NCBI GenBank assembly: GCA_937901255.1
Contig: CALCHN010000065.1
Span: forward strand, 33,810 to 97,809
DNA: 64,000 nucleotides
DNA from: an uncultured Flavobacteriales bacterium
Lineage (GTDB): Bacteria > Bacteroidota > Bacteroidia > Flavobacteriales_E > Vicingaceae
Direction: 5' to 3'
Shown here: positions 17,971-28,135 of the stretch, in pieces
How positions within the stretch are numbered: the first letter of the stretch is position 1
How the letters are laid out: the number at the start of each line of letters is the position of its first letter
Made by a program: the position numbers and the translations under genes
Notes under the pieces: model-generated
The model's input: only the letters and a program-made list of their open reading frames with translations
Told to the model about the DNA's origin: nothing
Database searches by the model: none

Positions 17971-19803
17971 ATGACAAAAAATATAGAAGAACTAGAAGAG
18001 GTAGTAATTAAGTTTGCTGGCGACTCTGGTGATGGAATGCAACTTACAGGATCGCAGTTTAGTAACACAACAGCTTTTATAGGTAATGATTTATCTACAT
18101 TCCCTGATTTTCCTGCCGAAATTAGAGCCCCGCAAGGTACAGTAGCCGGAGTAAGTGGGTTTAAAATCCAATTTGGTAAAAACCCTGTATTTTCTCCTGG
18201 AGATGAGGCAGATGTGTTAGTAGCTATGAATCCGGCAGCTTTAAAAGCAAATTTAACCTCCATAAAAGATGGAGGAACGATTATAATAGATAGCGATAGT
18301 TTTAAAATTAAAGATTTTGAAAAAGCACAATTTACTTCTAATCCTTTAGAAGATGGCACGTTGGATGGATATAATTTAATTCAAGCACCTATTACCAACT
18401 TAACAAAAGAAAGTGTTGCTCAATTTGATATAGAAAACAAAAGTAGAAGCAGAAGTAAAAATATGTTTGCTTTAGGCATCGTTTATTGGTTGTTTAATAG
18501 ACCATTAGACATTACGGAAAATTTTTTAGATGCTAAATTTTCTAAAAGTCCTGAGTTAGCCAAAGCAAATAAAGCTGCACTTAAAGCTGGGTATAATTTT
18601 GCTATAACAGTAGAATTATTGCCATCTAACTATACTATAAAACCAGCTGCATTGCCAAAAGGAAAATATAGAAGTATTACCGGAAACATAGCCACAGCTT
18701 GGGGATTGTTAGCTGCTGCTGAAGCAACAAAATTAAAATTATTTTTAGGAACTTATCCAATTACACCTGCTTCAGATATTTTACATGAATTATCAAAGTA
18801 TAAAAATTTTGATGTTATTTCTTTTCAGGCTGAAGATGAAATTGCAGGTATTTGCTCTGCAATTGGGGCAAGTTTTGCAGGAAATTTAGCGGTTACATCA
18901 ACATCTGGTCCTGGATTAGCTCTTAAAGGAGAAGCTATTGGGTTAGCAATGATGACAGAGCTCCCTATTGTAATTATTGATGTTCAGCGAGGAGGGCCTT
19001 CTACAGGGTTACCTACCAAAACCGAACAATCAGATTTGATGCAAGCTGTTTATGGAAGAAATGGAGAAAGTCCTGTAATTGTTATTGCAGCTAGCACGCC
19101 TTCCAATTGTTTTGATTTTGCCTACCAAGCAGCAAAATTAGCTTTAGAACACATGACACCAGTTATTTTACTAACGGATGGATTTATTGCTAATGGAGCT
19201 GAGCCATGGAAAATTAAGAAGTTGGCTGATATGCCTTCCATTACATTGAACATGGCAACTAAAAAAGAAGGTTGGAGTCCATATTTAAGAGATGAGAAAA
19301 AACTTGCCAGACAATGGGCTATTCCGGGAACAAAAGAATTAGAACACCGAATAGGTGGCTTAGAAAAACAAGACATTTCTGGAAATGTTTCTTATGAACC
19401 AGAAAATCATGAAAAGATGGTAACGCTTAGAGCTGACAAAGTGAAAAGAGTAGCTAATTTTATTCCTGAACTTAATGTTCAAGGAGCTTCAGAAGGAGAT
19501 TTATTAATTGTTGGTTGGGGAGGAACTTATGGTAGTATTCTTACTGCTTTTAATGAATTAACCAAAGAACATAAAAGCGTTGGATTTGCTCACTTTAATT
19601 ATATTAATCCTCTTCCCAAAAATACAGAAAAAGTTTTTTCTAACTATAAAACCATATTAGTTTGTGAATTAAACTCAGGTCAATTTATACGTTTGCTTAA
19701 GAGCGAATTACCACAGTTTAATTATCAACAATATAATAAGGTGCAAGGATTACCTTTTTCTAAAAAAGAACTAATTAACGAATTTACAACATATTTAAAC
19801 TAA
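17971..19803 (+). CDS. korA: 2-oxoacid:ferredoxin oxidoreductase, fused gamma-alpha subunit
   Basis: Subunit of the thiamine-dependent enzyme that oxidatively decarboxylates a 2-oxoacid (most likely 2-oxoglutarate) to the acyl-CoA while reducing ferredoxin. From the ATG at 17971 it has 610 residues. The gamma domain is first (VIKFAGDSGDGMQLTGSQF near residues 12-30), followed from about residue 220 by the pyrimidine-binding alpha domain (GTYPITPASDILHEL, FQAEDEIAGICSAIGAS, TSTSGPGLALKGEA, VQRGGPSTGLPTK). The fused order is normal in Bacteroidota. The beta subunit follows after 8 bases. No ferredoxin-like delta subunit is encoded here. Confidence 0.92.
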   Translation: MTKNIEELEEVVIKFAGDSGDGMQLTGSQFSNTTAFIGNDLSTFPDFPAEIRAPQGTVAGVSGFKIQFGKNPVFSPGDEADVLVAMNPAALKANLTSIKDGGTIIIDSDSFKIKDFEKAQFTSNPLEDGTLDGYNLIQAPITNLTKESVAQFDIENKSRSRSKNMFALGIVYWLFNRPLDITENFLDAKFSKSPELAKANKAALKAGYNFAITVELLPSNYTIKPAALPKGKYRSITGNIATAWGLLAAAEATKLKLFLGTYPITPASDILHELSKYKNFDVISFQAEDEIAGICSAIGASFAGNLAVTSTSGPGLALKGEAIGLAMMTELPIVIIDVQRGGPSTGLPTKTEQSDLMQAVYGRNGESPVIVIAASTPSNCFDFAYQAAKLALEHMTPVILLTDGFIANGAEPWKIKKLADMPSITLNMATKKEGWSPYLRDEKKLARQWAIPGTKELEHRIGGLEKQDISGNVSYEPENHEKMVTLRADKVKRVANFIPELNVQGASEGDLLIVGWGGTYGSILTAFNELTKEHKSVGFAHFNYINPLPKNTEKVFSNYKTILVCELNSGQFIRLLKSELPQFNYQQYNKVQGLPFSKKELINEFTTYLN

Positions 19804-19811
19804 TTATTTTA

Positions 19812-20834
19812 ATGGAACACTTAGTTAAAGATCAACAACTTACTTTTAAAGATTTTTCTACCGATCAAGATGTTAGATGGTGTCCTGGTTGTGGAGATTA
19901 TGCTATTTTAAGTGCTATGCAAAAAGCCTTGCCTCAAATAGGAAAAGAGAAAAAAGATATTGTTTTTATTTCCGGAATTGGATGTTCATCTCGTTTTCCA
20001 TATTATGTAGAAACGTATGGTTTCCATTCTATTCATGGTAGAGCTCCTGCTATTGCTACAGGTGTTAAGTTGGCCAATCCAGATTTAAGTGTCTGGCAAA
20101 TTACAGGTGATGGAGATGCTTTAGCTATTGGCGGAAATCATTTTGTTCATGTATTAAGAAGAAATGTAGATATTAACATGATTCTTTTTAACAATGAGAT
20201 TTATGGATTAACTAAAGGCCAATTTTCTCCAACATCAAAAACTGGTATTCAAACCAAATCCTCTCCTCAGGGAACAGTAGATAAAGCTTTTAATCCAGGA
20301 AAATTAGCTATAGGTGCAGGAGCAACTTTTTTTGCAAGAGTTGTAGATGTTGATCCAAAAAAAATGGTTGAAGTGTTTGTGGAAGCTGAAAAACATAGAG
20401 GAACTTCATTGGTAGAAATCTTACAGAATTGTGTTATTTTTAATGACAAAGTTTTTTCTGCTATTACTGATAAAGATGTAAAATTAGATAATCAGCTTTG
20501 GTTAGAACACGGCAAACCGATGATATTTGGTAAAGAGAATAACAAAGGGATACGTTTAAATGGATTAAAGCTAGAGGTGGTTACTATTGGTGAAAATGGA
20601 ATTACTGAAAATGATATTTTAGTGCATGATGCTTACTGTGAGGATGAAACACTTCATAATATGTTAGTAAATATGACTTTGCCTGAAATGCCTGTTGCTT
20701 TTGGGGTTATAAGAAGTGTTAAAGCATCTACTTTTAACGATAAGTTATGGGAGCAAATTAGCCATGAAAAAACAAAAGCCAAATTTTCTTCTATAGATGA
20801 AATAGTAAATAGTGGAGTAACTTGGGAGATATAG
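19812..20834 (+). CDS. korB: 2-oxoacid:ferredoxin oxidoreductase, beta subunit
   Basis: The TPP-binding partner of korA, 340 residues. It has VRWCPGCGDYAILSAMQ at the N-terminus (cluster or TPP-domain cysteines), SGIGCSSRFPYY, HGRAPAIATGVKLANP, and the TPP-Mg motif TGDGDALAIGGNHFVH with NNEIYGLTKGQFSPTS. These match the KorB group closely. It forms a two-gene operon with korA and ends at a strong bidirectional hairpin. 2-oxoglutarate specificity is inferred from the subunit form, not proven. Confidence 0.92.
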   Translation: MEHLVKDQQLTFKDFSTDQDVRWCPGCGDYAILSAMQKALPQIGKEKKDIVFISGIGCSSRFPYYVETYGFHSIHGRAPAIATGVKLANPDLSVWQITGDGDALAIGGNHFVHVLRRNVDINMILFNNEIYGLTKGQFSPTSKTGIQTKSSPQGTVDKAFNPGKLAIGAGATFFARVVDVDPKKMVEVFVEAEKHRGTSLVEILQNCVIFNDKVFSAITDKDVKLDNQLWLEHGKPMIFGKENNKGIRLNGLKLEVVTIGENGITENDILVHDAYCEDETLHNMLVNMTLPEMPVAFGVIRSVKASTFNDKLWEQISHEKTKAKFSSIDEIVNSGVTWEI

Positions 20835-20875
20835 AATTTTTATAAGCTAGATATATAAAGAAGTTGTTTAAAAAG

Positions 20876-20910
20876 AAAAGCGGTTGTAAATATAATTTAC
20901 AACCGCTTTT
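20876..20910. terminator. bidirectional intrinsic terminator
   Basis: A perfect 16-base stem (20876-20891 with 20895-20910, arms AAAAGCGGTTGTAAAT) and a 3-base loop, with T-runs on both strands. It separates the convergent korB and the large T9SS gene. Confidence 0.9.
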
Positions 20911-20932
20911 CTTTTATCTTTTTTATAATGGA

Positions 20933-23900
20933 TTATCTTAATAAGTTAACATGCCCCATCATTTCATGACGTCTGTTTACAAATAACTCTTTTGTTTCTA
21001 TTCTCCACACATAAGTATCTACTGGTGCAGGAGCTCCCATGTAGGTTCCATCCCAACCTTCTTCAATATTATCTGTTTCAAATATTTTTTCTCCCCATCT
21101 GTCAAAAATGTACATTTTAAATTGAGATAAATCAATACCTTCACCGTAAGCTCTAAAGGTTTCATTTAAGTTATCAGAGTCTGGAGTAAATGAGTTAGGT
21201 ACATAGAACAAGAATATATCAGTAATAGTTACAACTCTCATAGTTGAATCAACACATCCATCTTCATTAGTTACAGTTAACCATACGTTATATACACCTG
21301 GTTCTCCCGCAGGGAACATGTGTATTGGATTAGTAAATGTAGATGAATCTGGAGCTACACCAGTACCAAAATCCCATAGATAACTTAAATTACCAACTCC
21401 TGTAGATTGATTAGTAAATGTAATCTCAGGGAATAAGAAAGTTGTTTCCTCTGGAGTAGCATAAAAATCTGCATTAGGATAATCTTTAGGACAAACATAG
21501 TTTGCTATAGTTGTATCTAAAACACATCCATTAATGGTAGTTACAGTAACTGTTAAATCTCTACATCCTGCTGAATTGAAAGTATTAGTAACTGTATTTC
21601 CAGATAAAGTTGAACCATCACTAAAATCCCAAATGGTATTGCCAACAAGATTGTTTGGAGTAGAAGTATTACTAAATTCTACAGTAATTGGGTAACAACT
21701 ATCTGGCTTGTTTCTAGCAATATCTAATACAGGTACATCATACCAAAAAACTTGGTATTCAACTGTATCAGGAGGTGTAGTACAATTGTCTGTAATAACT
21801 ACATAATAATCAGTAGGAGAAGCTCCAGGAGTAACACTTATAGTAGTTCCATTTCCTAATAATACACCACCTTCATACCAATCGTAGTTGTACCCAACAC
21901 CTGAACCGCCTGTAGCACTAACGTCTAAAGTTGTACTAAAGCCTTCACATACCGTATCAGTATATTGAGTTGAAGATCCTGTTATGTTTGGAAATAAAGA
22001 AATACATACTTCTTGTGTATCGGATAAACAACCATTAATATCGGTTGCAAAAACTTCATAACAACTAGGCGAAACAATTGGATTAACATTGTGAGGTCCG
22101 TTACCTGGAATATTTGTGTTAGTAGTATTATCTGTCCATGCAAGTGTATGAGTTCCCGATCCACCTATAGATGTTGCACTAATTTGTTTAGTACCATCAA
22201 TACAAATCGTGTCATCAGCAGTAATGTTATCAATAAACATTTGGTCTGGCTCGTAAATATAAATAGTTGTATCAGTAGTACATCCACTTGTATCTGTAGA
22301 GGTGATAATATAAGTTCCAGCAGGTAAGTTCTCTAATGAATCACTACCAGCAGTCATATTTGGGGTGGTTTGTAATATGGTATTTGTAGTGCTATCAGTA
22401 TAAGTAATGGTTTGTACTTCACTACCAACTACCCAAACTGGAGTAACCACAATTTTGCCATCAGTGTCGCCAAAACAAGTGTTATCTGTTGTAACAATTT
22501 GTGGAACTTGACAACATTGTACATTTATGGTTATACTATCAGTATCTATACAACCACCAGCAGTATTAGTTACCGTAACATAGTATGTTGTAGGCAAAGT
22601 TGGTGATAAAGTAGGATTTTGAATAGTAGTATCATTTATGCCAAAATTAGGCGTCCATTCATATGTAAAGTCATTTGGATCTGGAGTAGTAGGACACCAA
22701 TTAAATCTAGTAACAGGTCTATTGGTTGATGTTGTAGGAGTGCCAGTATAAGGACATGCAGCAGTAGCATCGCTTCTATAATAAATGGTAGAAGTGAAGG
22801 CAGTTGTAGTCCATGGTGTTATAGAGTTGCTAGTAAAACTAGTAGCTAAATTGTTATAACATATTTCTACTACTAAATTAGAAGTTCCATCCCATTCATA
22901 AGCAATATCTAATGGGTGAGTATTCCAACCTACATTTACTACATGGTTTACAGGATTTAATACTTGTGTTAAACCTGTTTCCCATGTGGTTAAATTGGTT
23001 ATTTGAGTACATTTCATAGAAATCTGGAAACTATTGTACAAGTTTGTACCATTAATTTGGGTTACTTGCCAAGCAATTTCATTTATTTTTCCACCCATAA
23101 AACCCATCGCATTTAATTCAGCAGCAGTAAATAAAAATTGGTGTTTTGCATTTCTATACCAATTTCCGTAAGGAGCAGGATAAGATGTTGATGAATTTGA
23201 ACCTGTTTGTGTTCCTACAGTAATTTGAGTTGCAGGTGATGAACAGACATTAGTAATACTTGGTCCACAAGTAGCAGGTATGCCTCCTCCTAAATCTAAG
23301 TTAACTAAAACAGTACTATCACATTCAATTGTAGAGTCAGGAGTTAAAATATTAATATCAGGAGCAACTACAGGAGCAACAGTAATAGTAATAGAATCTT
23401 TTTTAGTACATCCTCCAGGGTTGGTTACATCAACATAATAAGTATAAGTTCCAGGTACTGTAATATTAGCTTCTGGATTAGAAATAGCAGCATTATTTAA
23501 ATAGTTAGTTGGGTACCAATTGTAAATATATCCTGGGTTTGCAGGTTGAACATTAGCATTTAATTGAATAGGTTCAAACAAACAAGATGTTGTGGAACTT
23601 TGAGAAACTGTCATAGTAAAATCTGGAACAACTGTAACTGTAACGGTATCTTTATTATTACATCCACCAGCTAAATTACTTGTAACCTCGTATGAAGTTG
23701 TAACATTTGGAGTTGCTATAGGACTTGAACATGGGTTACATGAAAAATTAGTTCCTACAACAATTGGATCTCCAGAAATAGCCACCCAATTAAAGGTTTG
23801 ACCTCCATTAGCACTTAATTGTGCAGATTGGTTACCACATATTGTAGTATCTTTAAGAGCAACCGTACTATTTATCACATCAATAACAATTACCTGAGAA

Positions 23901-25054
23901 GCAGATCCTACAATAGGACATGCTCCATCAACAACGGTCATAGTTCCATTTATGAAATTTGGAGAACCAGGAGGAACGGTCCAACAAACGGTAATTGTTA
24001 AAGGATTAGTACCAACTAATGTATAAGTTGCTCCGGGTAAATTGTTTAAAATGCTAGAATTAGCAGTATCAATTGTTAGTATATCTCCTGGGTTTGTATC
24101 AGTAAATGTCATTTCGAAACAAGCTGAAGCACCTTCACAAATGGCAATTGAATTAGGGCCTGTTGAATAAGCATTACTACCTGGCAAGAGGGTAATCCCT
24201 CCCGCAGGTGGAGCCGGGGTTATGTTTGAACAATTAATAACATAAAATTGAAAATCGTGGACAACCGAACCTGTGAGGTTTCCATTAGCATCAAATGATT
24301 CTATTAAAAAAGCGATAACAAAATTACCAGTTGTAGGTTGATTGAAAGTAATACAACCTGTAAGTGGATCAAGTGTGAAGTTTTGAAGAGGAGCATTTGT
24401 ATTATAAGGAGGATTGAAATTTACAGGATTACCACTAGATGTTGGAGTAACCATTGAATAGTAAATACTGTCCCCATCAGGATCGGAAGCTCCTAGACAA
24501 AAATTTACTGGTTGCCCAGCACAAACATAAGGAATTGGGGCTGCATTTACTGTTGGAGAACTACCACAAACTTGTGTTTGAGAATTAATGGTGGTACAGA
24601 AGTTCATTGAGTTACTTGAGTTACCTGATACATTGGTTGCATTATCTCTACAACATAAATTAAAACAAATAGACCAGCTATCACAAGCGGCAGGAAAGGT
24701 GATAAGTGCTTGGTAAGTGTACATTAAAACACCTTGAACCCCACCAGCAGGGTTAGGAGGGCAGTTACTTAATTGAGAAGCACAAGTCTGTGTTACATCT
24801 TCACGAACTCCAACTTGATTAAAAGTAACAGATGCTGGATTTGGTAATCCACAAGTATTGGAGATAGTAACGTATGAACTACTTTGTGTTGTAGGTAAAG
24901 TACTAGGACACCTAACAAACAACTCCATTGTAAGCAAATATTGGTTAGGAACACCCGTACAAGTATAGGTTAAATTACCTCCTGGAATATGAGATGCATA
25001 AGTATTAAATCCAAAAAATAGAGTTAGTACTAATGTAATTAATATTTTTTTCAT
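20933..25054 (-). CDS. large T9SS type B secreted adhesin-like protein (PKD/SprB-like repeats)
   Basis: A 1373-residue exported protein. The chosen start (ATG 25054) gives MKKILITLVLTLFFGFNTYA, a clear signal peptide; an ATG four codons upstream exists. After it comes a Cys-rich module (SHIPGGNLTYTCTG ... DPDGDSIYYSMV, about residues 22-280) shared with the paralogue at 25286. Then follow Ig-like/PKD segments, a region with a jellyroll look (600-770), an SprB-like repeat (TCFGDTDGKIVVTP ... PAGTYIITSTDTSGC), PKD domains with WDFSDGS and WDFGTGV, and a C-terminal sorting domain (SFTPDSDNLNETF, IFDRWGEKIFE, EGWDGTY). Such proteins stay at the cell surface or are released. The function is likely adhesion; no ligand can be named. 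Confidence 0.85.
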   Translation of the reverse strand: MKKILITLVLTLFFGFNTYASHIPGGNLTYTCTGVPNQYLLTMELFVRCPSTLPTTQSSSYVTISNTCGLPNPASVTFNQVGVREDVTQTCASQLSNCPPNPAGGVQGVLMYTYQALITFPAACDSWSICFNLCCRDNATNVSGNSSNSMNFCTTINSQTQVCGSSPTVNAAPIPYVCAGQPVNFCLGASDPDGDSIYYSMVTPTSSGNPVNFNPPYNTNAPLQNFTLDPLTGCITFNQPTTGNFVIAFLIESFDANGNLTGSVVHDFQFYVINCSNITPAPPAGGITLLPGSNAYSTGPNSIAICEGASACFEMTFTDTNPGDILTIDTANSSILNNLPGATYTLVGTNPLTITVCWTVPPGSPNFINGTMTVVDGACPIVGSASQVIVIDVINSTVALKDTTICGNQSAQLSANGGQTFNWVAISGDPIVVGTNFSCNPCSSPIATPNVTTSYEVTSNLAGGCNNKDTVTVTVVPDFTMTVSQSSTTSCLFEPIQLNANVQPANPGYIYNWYPTNYLNNAAISNPEANITVPGTYTYYVDVTNPGGCTKKDSITITVAPVVAPDINILTPDSTIECDSTVLVNLDLGGGIPATCGPSITNVCSSPATQITVGTQTGSNSSTSYPAPYGNWYRNAKHQFLFTAAELNAMGFMGGKINEIAWQVTQINGTNLYNSFQISMKCTQITNLTTWETGLTQVLNPVNHVVNVGWNTHPLDIAYEWDGTSNLVVEICYNNLATSFTSNSITPWTTTAFTSTIYYRSDATAACPYTGTPTTSTNRPVTRFNWCPTTPDPNDFTYEWTPNFGINDTTIQNPTLSPTLPTTYYVTVTNTAGGCIDTDSITINVQCCQVPQIVTTDNTCFGDTDGKIVVTPVWVVGSEVQTITYTDSTTNTILQTTPNMTAGSDSLENLPAGTYIITSTDTSGCTTDTTIYIYEPDQMFIDNITADDTICIDGTKQISATSIGGSGTHTLAWTDNTTNTNIPGNGPHNVNPIVSPSCYEVFATDINGCLSDTQEVCISLFPNITGSSTQYTDTVCEGFSTTLDVSATGGSGVGYNYDWYEGGVLLGNGTTISVTPGASPTDYYVVITDNCTTPPDTVEYQVFWYDVPVLDIARNKPDSCYPITVEFSNTSTPNNLVGNTIWDFSDGSTLSGNTVTNTFNSAGCRDLTVTVTTINGCVLDTTIANYVCPKDYPNADFYATPEETTFLFPEITFTNQSTGVGNLSYLWDFGTGVAPDSSTFTNPIHMFPAGEPGVYNVWLTVTNEDGCVDSTMRVVTITDIFLFYVPNSFTPDSDNLNETFRAYGEGIDLSQFKMYIFDRWGEKIFETDNIEEGWDGTYMGAPAPVDTYVWRIETKELFVNRRHEMMGHVNLLR

Positions 25055-25132
25055 GTAAGTTTCCATAATTTCAAATTGTTAATCTTTAGAAATTCTGATG
25101 TTTCCATCAATCTTTTGTTAAGATTTGATTAT

Positions 25133-25140
25133 CAAAATTA
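25133..25140 (-). promoter_or_regulatory. possible -7 box (TAATTTTG) of the 20933-25054 gene
   Basis: On the minus strand TAATTTTG matches TAnnTTTG, about 79 bases before the ATG at 25054. A TTTG lies 14 bases further upstream (25155-25158), too close for a normal -33 box, so the call is tentative. Confidence 0.3.
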
Positions 25141-25236
25141 CTAATTATTCAACTCAAAGACGTAACATTTTAGATTAAGTTGCCTTTTCATGTTACGAAA
25201 TTTAACAAAATGTTATATTAGAATTTATTATAAAAA

Positions 25237-25262
25237 AAAACCCATTTAATAAAATGGGTTTT
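25237..25262 (-). terminator. intrinsic terminator of the 25286-27877 gene
   Basis: An 11-base stem (AAAACCCATTT, 25237-25247, with 25252-25262), 4-base loop, and T-run on the minus strand, 24 bases past the stop at 25286. Confidence 0.85.
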
Positions 25263-25285
25263 CTTTTTTTTATTTAAAAGTCTTT

Positions 25286-27877
25286 TTAGTTTCTTAGAAT
25301 AGTAATTGTTCCTTTGTGAACTTCAATACTATCATCGTAGTTTTTAATTTCTAATATGAAATAGTAGGTACCATCACTAACTCCATCACCATCCCACTCG
25401 TTTTTATAATTTTCTTTTTCATAAATTTTAGTTCCCCATCTATTAAAAACTTGTAAGTTATTATCAATAAATTCCAAATTTTTAAATACTAAAAAGTCAT
25501 TATATCCATCACCATTAGGAGTGAATACATTTGGAATAACTATGTCTGATAATATCAAATACTCCAACGTTACATTGTCTTGACATCCTTCAGCGGAAGT
25601 AACTAAAAGAGTAACATCCATAATTCCTTGAGAAGTATAAATGTGAGTAGGGTTTTGAACGGAACTTCCGTTGCCATCACCAAAACTCCATAACCAACTT
25701 ATAGGGTTACCTGAAGATAAGTCAGTGAATGTAATTGGCACACCAGGCTGACCTTGGATAGGAGGATTGATAGAAAACGCTGCGTTTGGTGTTGGATATG
25801 TATAAACAGTAGAATATGCAGTATCTTTACATCCAAAGTTATCAGTTACAATAACATTAACATTACCACTAGTTGCACTTGTTGTAGAATTAGTATCTCC
25901 ATTAAACCACGTGTAACCAGAAAATGTCGGACTCACACTCAACATTGTATAATCTCCCGGACAAACAGTGTCAGGCAAATTAATTGTTGCTTGTGGGTTA
26001 GAATTAGTAACTGTTACTGCCGGAGATGTTCCTGTACATCCGCTATTAGGATCCGTTACAGTTACAGTATATGTACCGATACCAACATTTACATTTGCTG
26101 TAGTATCACCATTACTCCATGTATATGATGAATAATTTCCTGAAACTCCTAAAGTTGTCAAATCATTATTACAATAAAAATCGTTACCAGTAATGATTGG
26201 TGAAGGAGCAGGTGCAGCCGAAACTACAAATGTATCTACCATTGTACAAACTAAGGTATCAACAGAAACAATATATGTACCTGGAACAGTAATAGTTGCA
26301 AACTGACCAACACAACAAGCTGGAGACCAAGAGTAATTCGTATATCCAGCTCCTACATCGATATTAACAACTTGTCCTGGACAAACAGTTGTATCCGGAA
26401 TTTGAGGTCCTAGAGCATTTAAAACAGTAACGATTACGGTATCTGTAAAATTACATAAACCCGCAACGGAATCACTAGTAACTAAATAAGTAGTAGTTTG
26501 AGTTGGGCTAACTATTGGGTTTGCACATGTATCACAATCTATATTTGTTCCAACAATAATAGGATCTCCAGAAATAGAAGTCCAAATAGGGTTGGTAGTG
26601 TTAAGTGACTGAATTTGAACTGAATTTCCAGTACATATAGTATGGTCTGGCCCTGCATATGCTCCTGCACCAACAGAAATTGTATAGGTATAGGAATTAA
26701 TTCCAGGTACAGGACATGCTCCATCATTAATAGTAACGGTAAAAGAATAAGTTTGACCCGGACTTGATGGTGCTATCCATGAAAAAGTGCCCGTTAATGG
26801 GTTAGTTCCAGAAAATGAGAATGATGAACCTGGAAGCGTAGAAGTAATATTGGTTGTTAATGTTAAATTATCACTTAAGTTTGGATCAGTATAAATTGCA
26901 TCAAACGTAAATGATTCTCCTGCACACATCTGAATTGTATTTGACCCAGTTTGAGTAGCTGTTCCGCTAAAGTTTGTAATAGCCCCTGATGAAATATCTG
27001 GCGGATTGTTAGAGCAGCTTTGAACAATAAATTGGAAATCTCTTTTAACAGTTCCTAGTGATGCTCCAAAAAAATCAAATTCTTCTACTTGAACTACAAT
27101 AATAAAGTTTCCAATTAATGTTGGAGTAAAATTTAATTCTCCTGTAGAACTATTTATAGTCATTCCCGGCATAGGAGCAGTTCCGCTATAACCCCCATTA
27201 TAGGTTACATTAGTTGCTGCTGCACTTTTTGCTGAAACCAATGAATAATAAAGTGAATCACCATCAGGATCTATTGTTCCTAAGTTATATGAAACAGGCG
27301 TATTAATACAAATATAAGGAATTGGTTGAGCTGTAAATACTGCAGAATTATTACATGGATCATTTAATGTGTTAATAGTTGTTTCTGTATAAAGATTTAA
27401 TGAAGAACTATTAGTTACGTTAGTAGAAGCATTTCTAGCATTTAAGCTATATGCAACTGTCCAACTGTTACATGGTGTTGAAGGAAATGTTACAATACCT
27501 TTGTAAATATATTCTTGCATCCCTGGCAAACTACCTCCATTACATGTACTACTTCCTGCCTGTGCAGGACAAAGCTGAGAAACTTCTGTATTACATGTAG
27601 CTACAGAAGAGCAAGTATTATTTAAATTATTTGGATCTCTAAGTGTAAGCGTTAAAGTACCAGGACTTGTAAGTCCACATGTATTAGAAAAAGTAACACT
27701 TGCTGAAGTTGACATTGTTATACCACTACAATCTCTATGAAGAGTTAATGTAACTTCATACTGGTTTGGACCAATACATTCATATGTTATATCTCCTCCT
27801 GATACGTGGGATGCGTAAGCAGTATTAGTGATAAAAAAAGCCGAAAATAAACTTAGTATTAAAAGAATCTTTTTCAT
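25286..27877 (-). CDS. T9SS type B secreted adhesin-like protein (paralogue of the 20933 gene)
   Basis: An 863-residue exported protein. Signal peptide MKKILLILSLFSAFFITNTA, then the same N-terminal module as the gene downstream (SHVSGGDITYECIGPNQYE, SNTCGL, AQPIPYICINTPVSYNL, DPDGDSLYYSLVS). Next are Ig-like and PKD-like segments (GPQIPDTTVCPGQ, WSFGDGNGSSVQNPTHIY) and the type B sorting domain (IPNVFTPNGDGYNDF, VFNRWGTKIYE, NEWDGDG). The shared module plus shared C-terminus suggest duplication with loss or gain of internal repeats. Own terminator downstream, long AT-rich upstream region, so it is probably transcribed alone. Confidence 0.85.
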   Translation of the reverse strand: MKKILLILSLFSAFFITNTAYASHVSGGDITYECIGPNQYEVTLTLHRDCSGITMSTSASVTFSNTCGLTSPGTLTLTLRDPNNLNNTCSSVATCNTEVSQLCPAQAGSSTCNGGSLPGMQEYIYKGIVTFPSTPCNSWTVAYSLNARNASTNVTNSSSLNLYTETTINTLNDPCNNSAVFTAQPIPYICINTPVSYNLGTIDPDGDSLYYSLVSAKSAAATNVTYNGGYSGTAPMPGMTINSSTGELNFTPTLIGNFIIVVQVEEFDFFGASLGTVKRDFQFIVQSCSNNPPDISSGAITNFSGTATQTGSNTIQMCAGESFTFDAIYTDPNLSDNLTLTTNITSTLPGSSFSFSGTNPLTGTFSWIAPSSPGQTYSFTVTINDGACPVPGINSYTYTISVGAGAYAGPDHTICTGNSVQIQSLNTTNPIWTSISGDPIIVGTNIDCDTCANPIVSPTQTTTYLVTSDSVAGLCNFTDTVIVTVLNALGPQIPDTTVCPGQVVNIDVGAGYTNYSWSPACCVGQFATITVPGTYIVSVDTLVCTMVDTFVVSAAPAPSPIITGNDFYCNNDLTTLGVSGNYSSYTWSNGDTTANVNVGIGTYTVTVTDPNSGCTGTSPAVTVTNSNPQATINLPDTVCPGDYTMLSVSPTFSGYTWFNGDTNSTTSATSGNVNVIVTDNFGCKDTAYSTVYTYPTPNAAFSINPPIQGQPGVPITFTDLSSGNPISWLWSFGDGNGSSVQNPTHIYTSQGIMDVTLLVTSAEGCQDNVTLEYLILSDIVIPNVFTPNGDGYNDFLVFKNLEFIDNNLQVFNRWGTKIYEKENYKNEWDGDGVSDGTYYFILEIKNYDDSIEVHKGTITILRN

Positions 27878-27981
27878 TTCTGTAGTTTTTGAGTTTTTAA
27901 AATTTAACCAAAATTTATATTTTCAACAAAGACGCTCATCTTTTTATAAAGGTTGCGTGACTATATAAATTTTTTAAGCTA

Positions 27982-27989
27982 CAAAAGTA
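27982..27989 (-). promoter_or_regulatory. possible -7 box (TACTTTTG) of the 25286-27877 gene
   Basis: TACTTTTG on the minus strand matches TAnnTTTG and lies about 105 bases before the ATG at 27877. A TTG is 24 bases further upstream (28014-28016), rather far for a -33 box. Confidence 0.35.
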
Positions 27990-28080
27990 ATAGATAAAAT
28001 TGTAGTATCGAATCAATTTTTAGATTAAGCAAAAACAAGAGGTGTTTTTCTACTGTATATTAGCACATTGTCAAACAAAA

Positions 28081-28112
28081 AAAACCGAAGAAATTAAAAT
28101 TTCTTCGGTTTT
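28081..28112 (-). terminator. intrinsic terminator of nrdJ
   Basis: A 14-base perfect stem (AAAACCGAAGAAAT, 28081-28094, with 28099-28112), 4-base loop, T-rich on the minus-strand 3' side, 24 bases past the nrdJ stop. Confidence 0.9.
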
Positions 28113-28135
28113 TTTTAGGGTATTTAATTATTTAA

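Noticed and set aside
21982..24001. Several opposite-strand open frames within the large T9SS gene
   Set aside because: They are mirror frames of a repetitive coding region with no conserved features.
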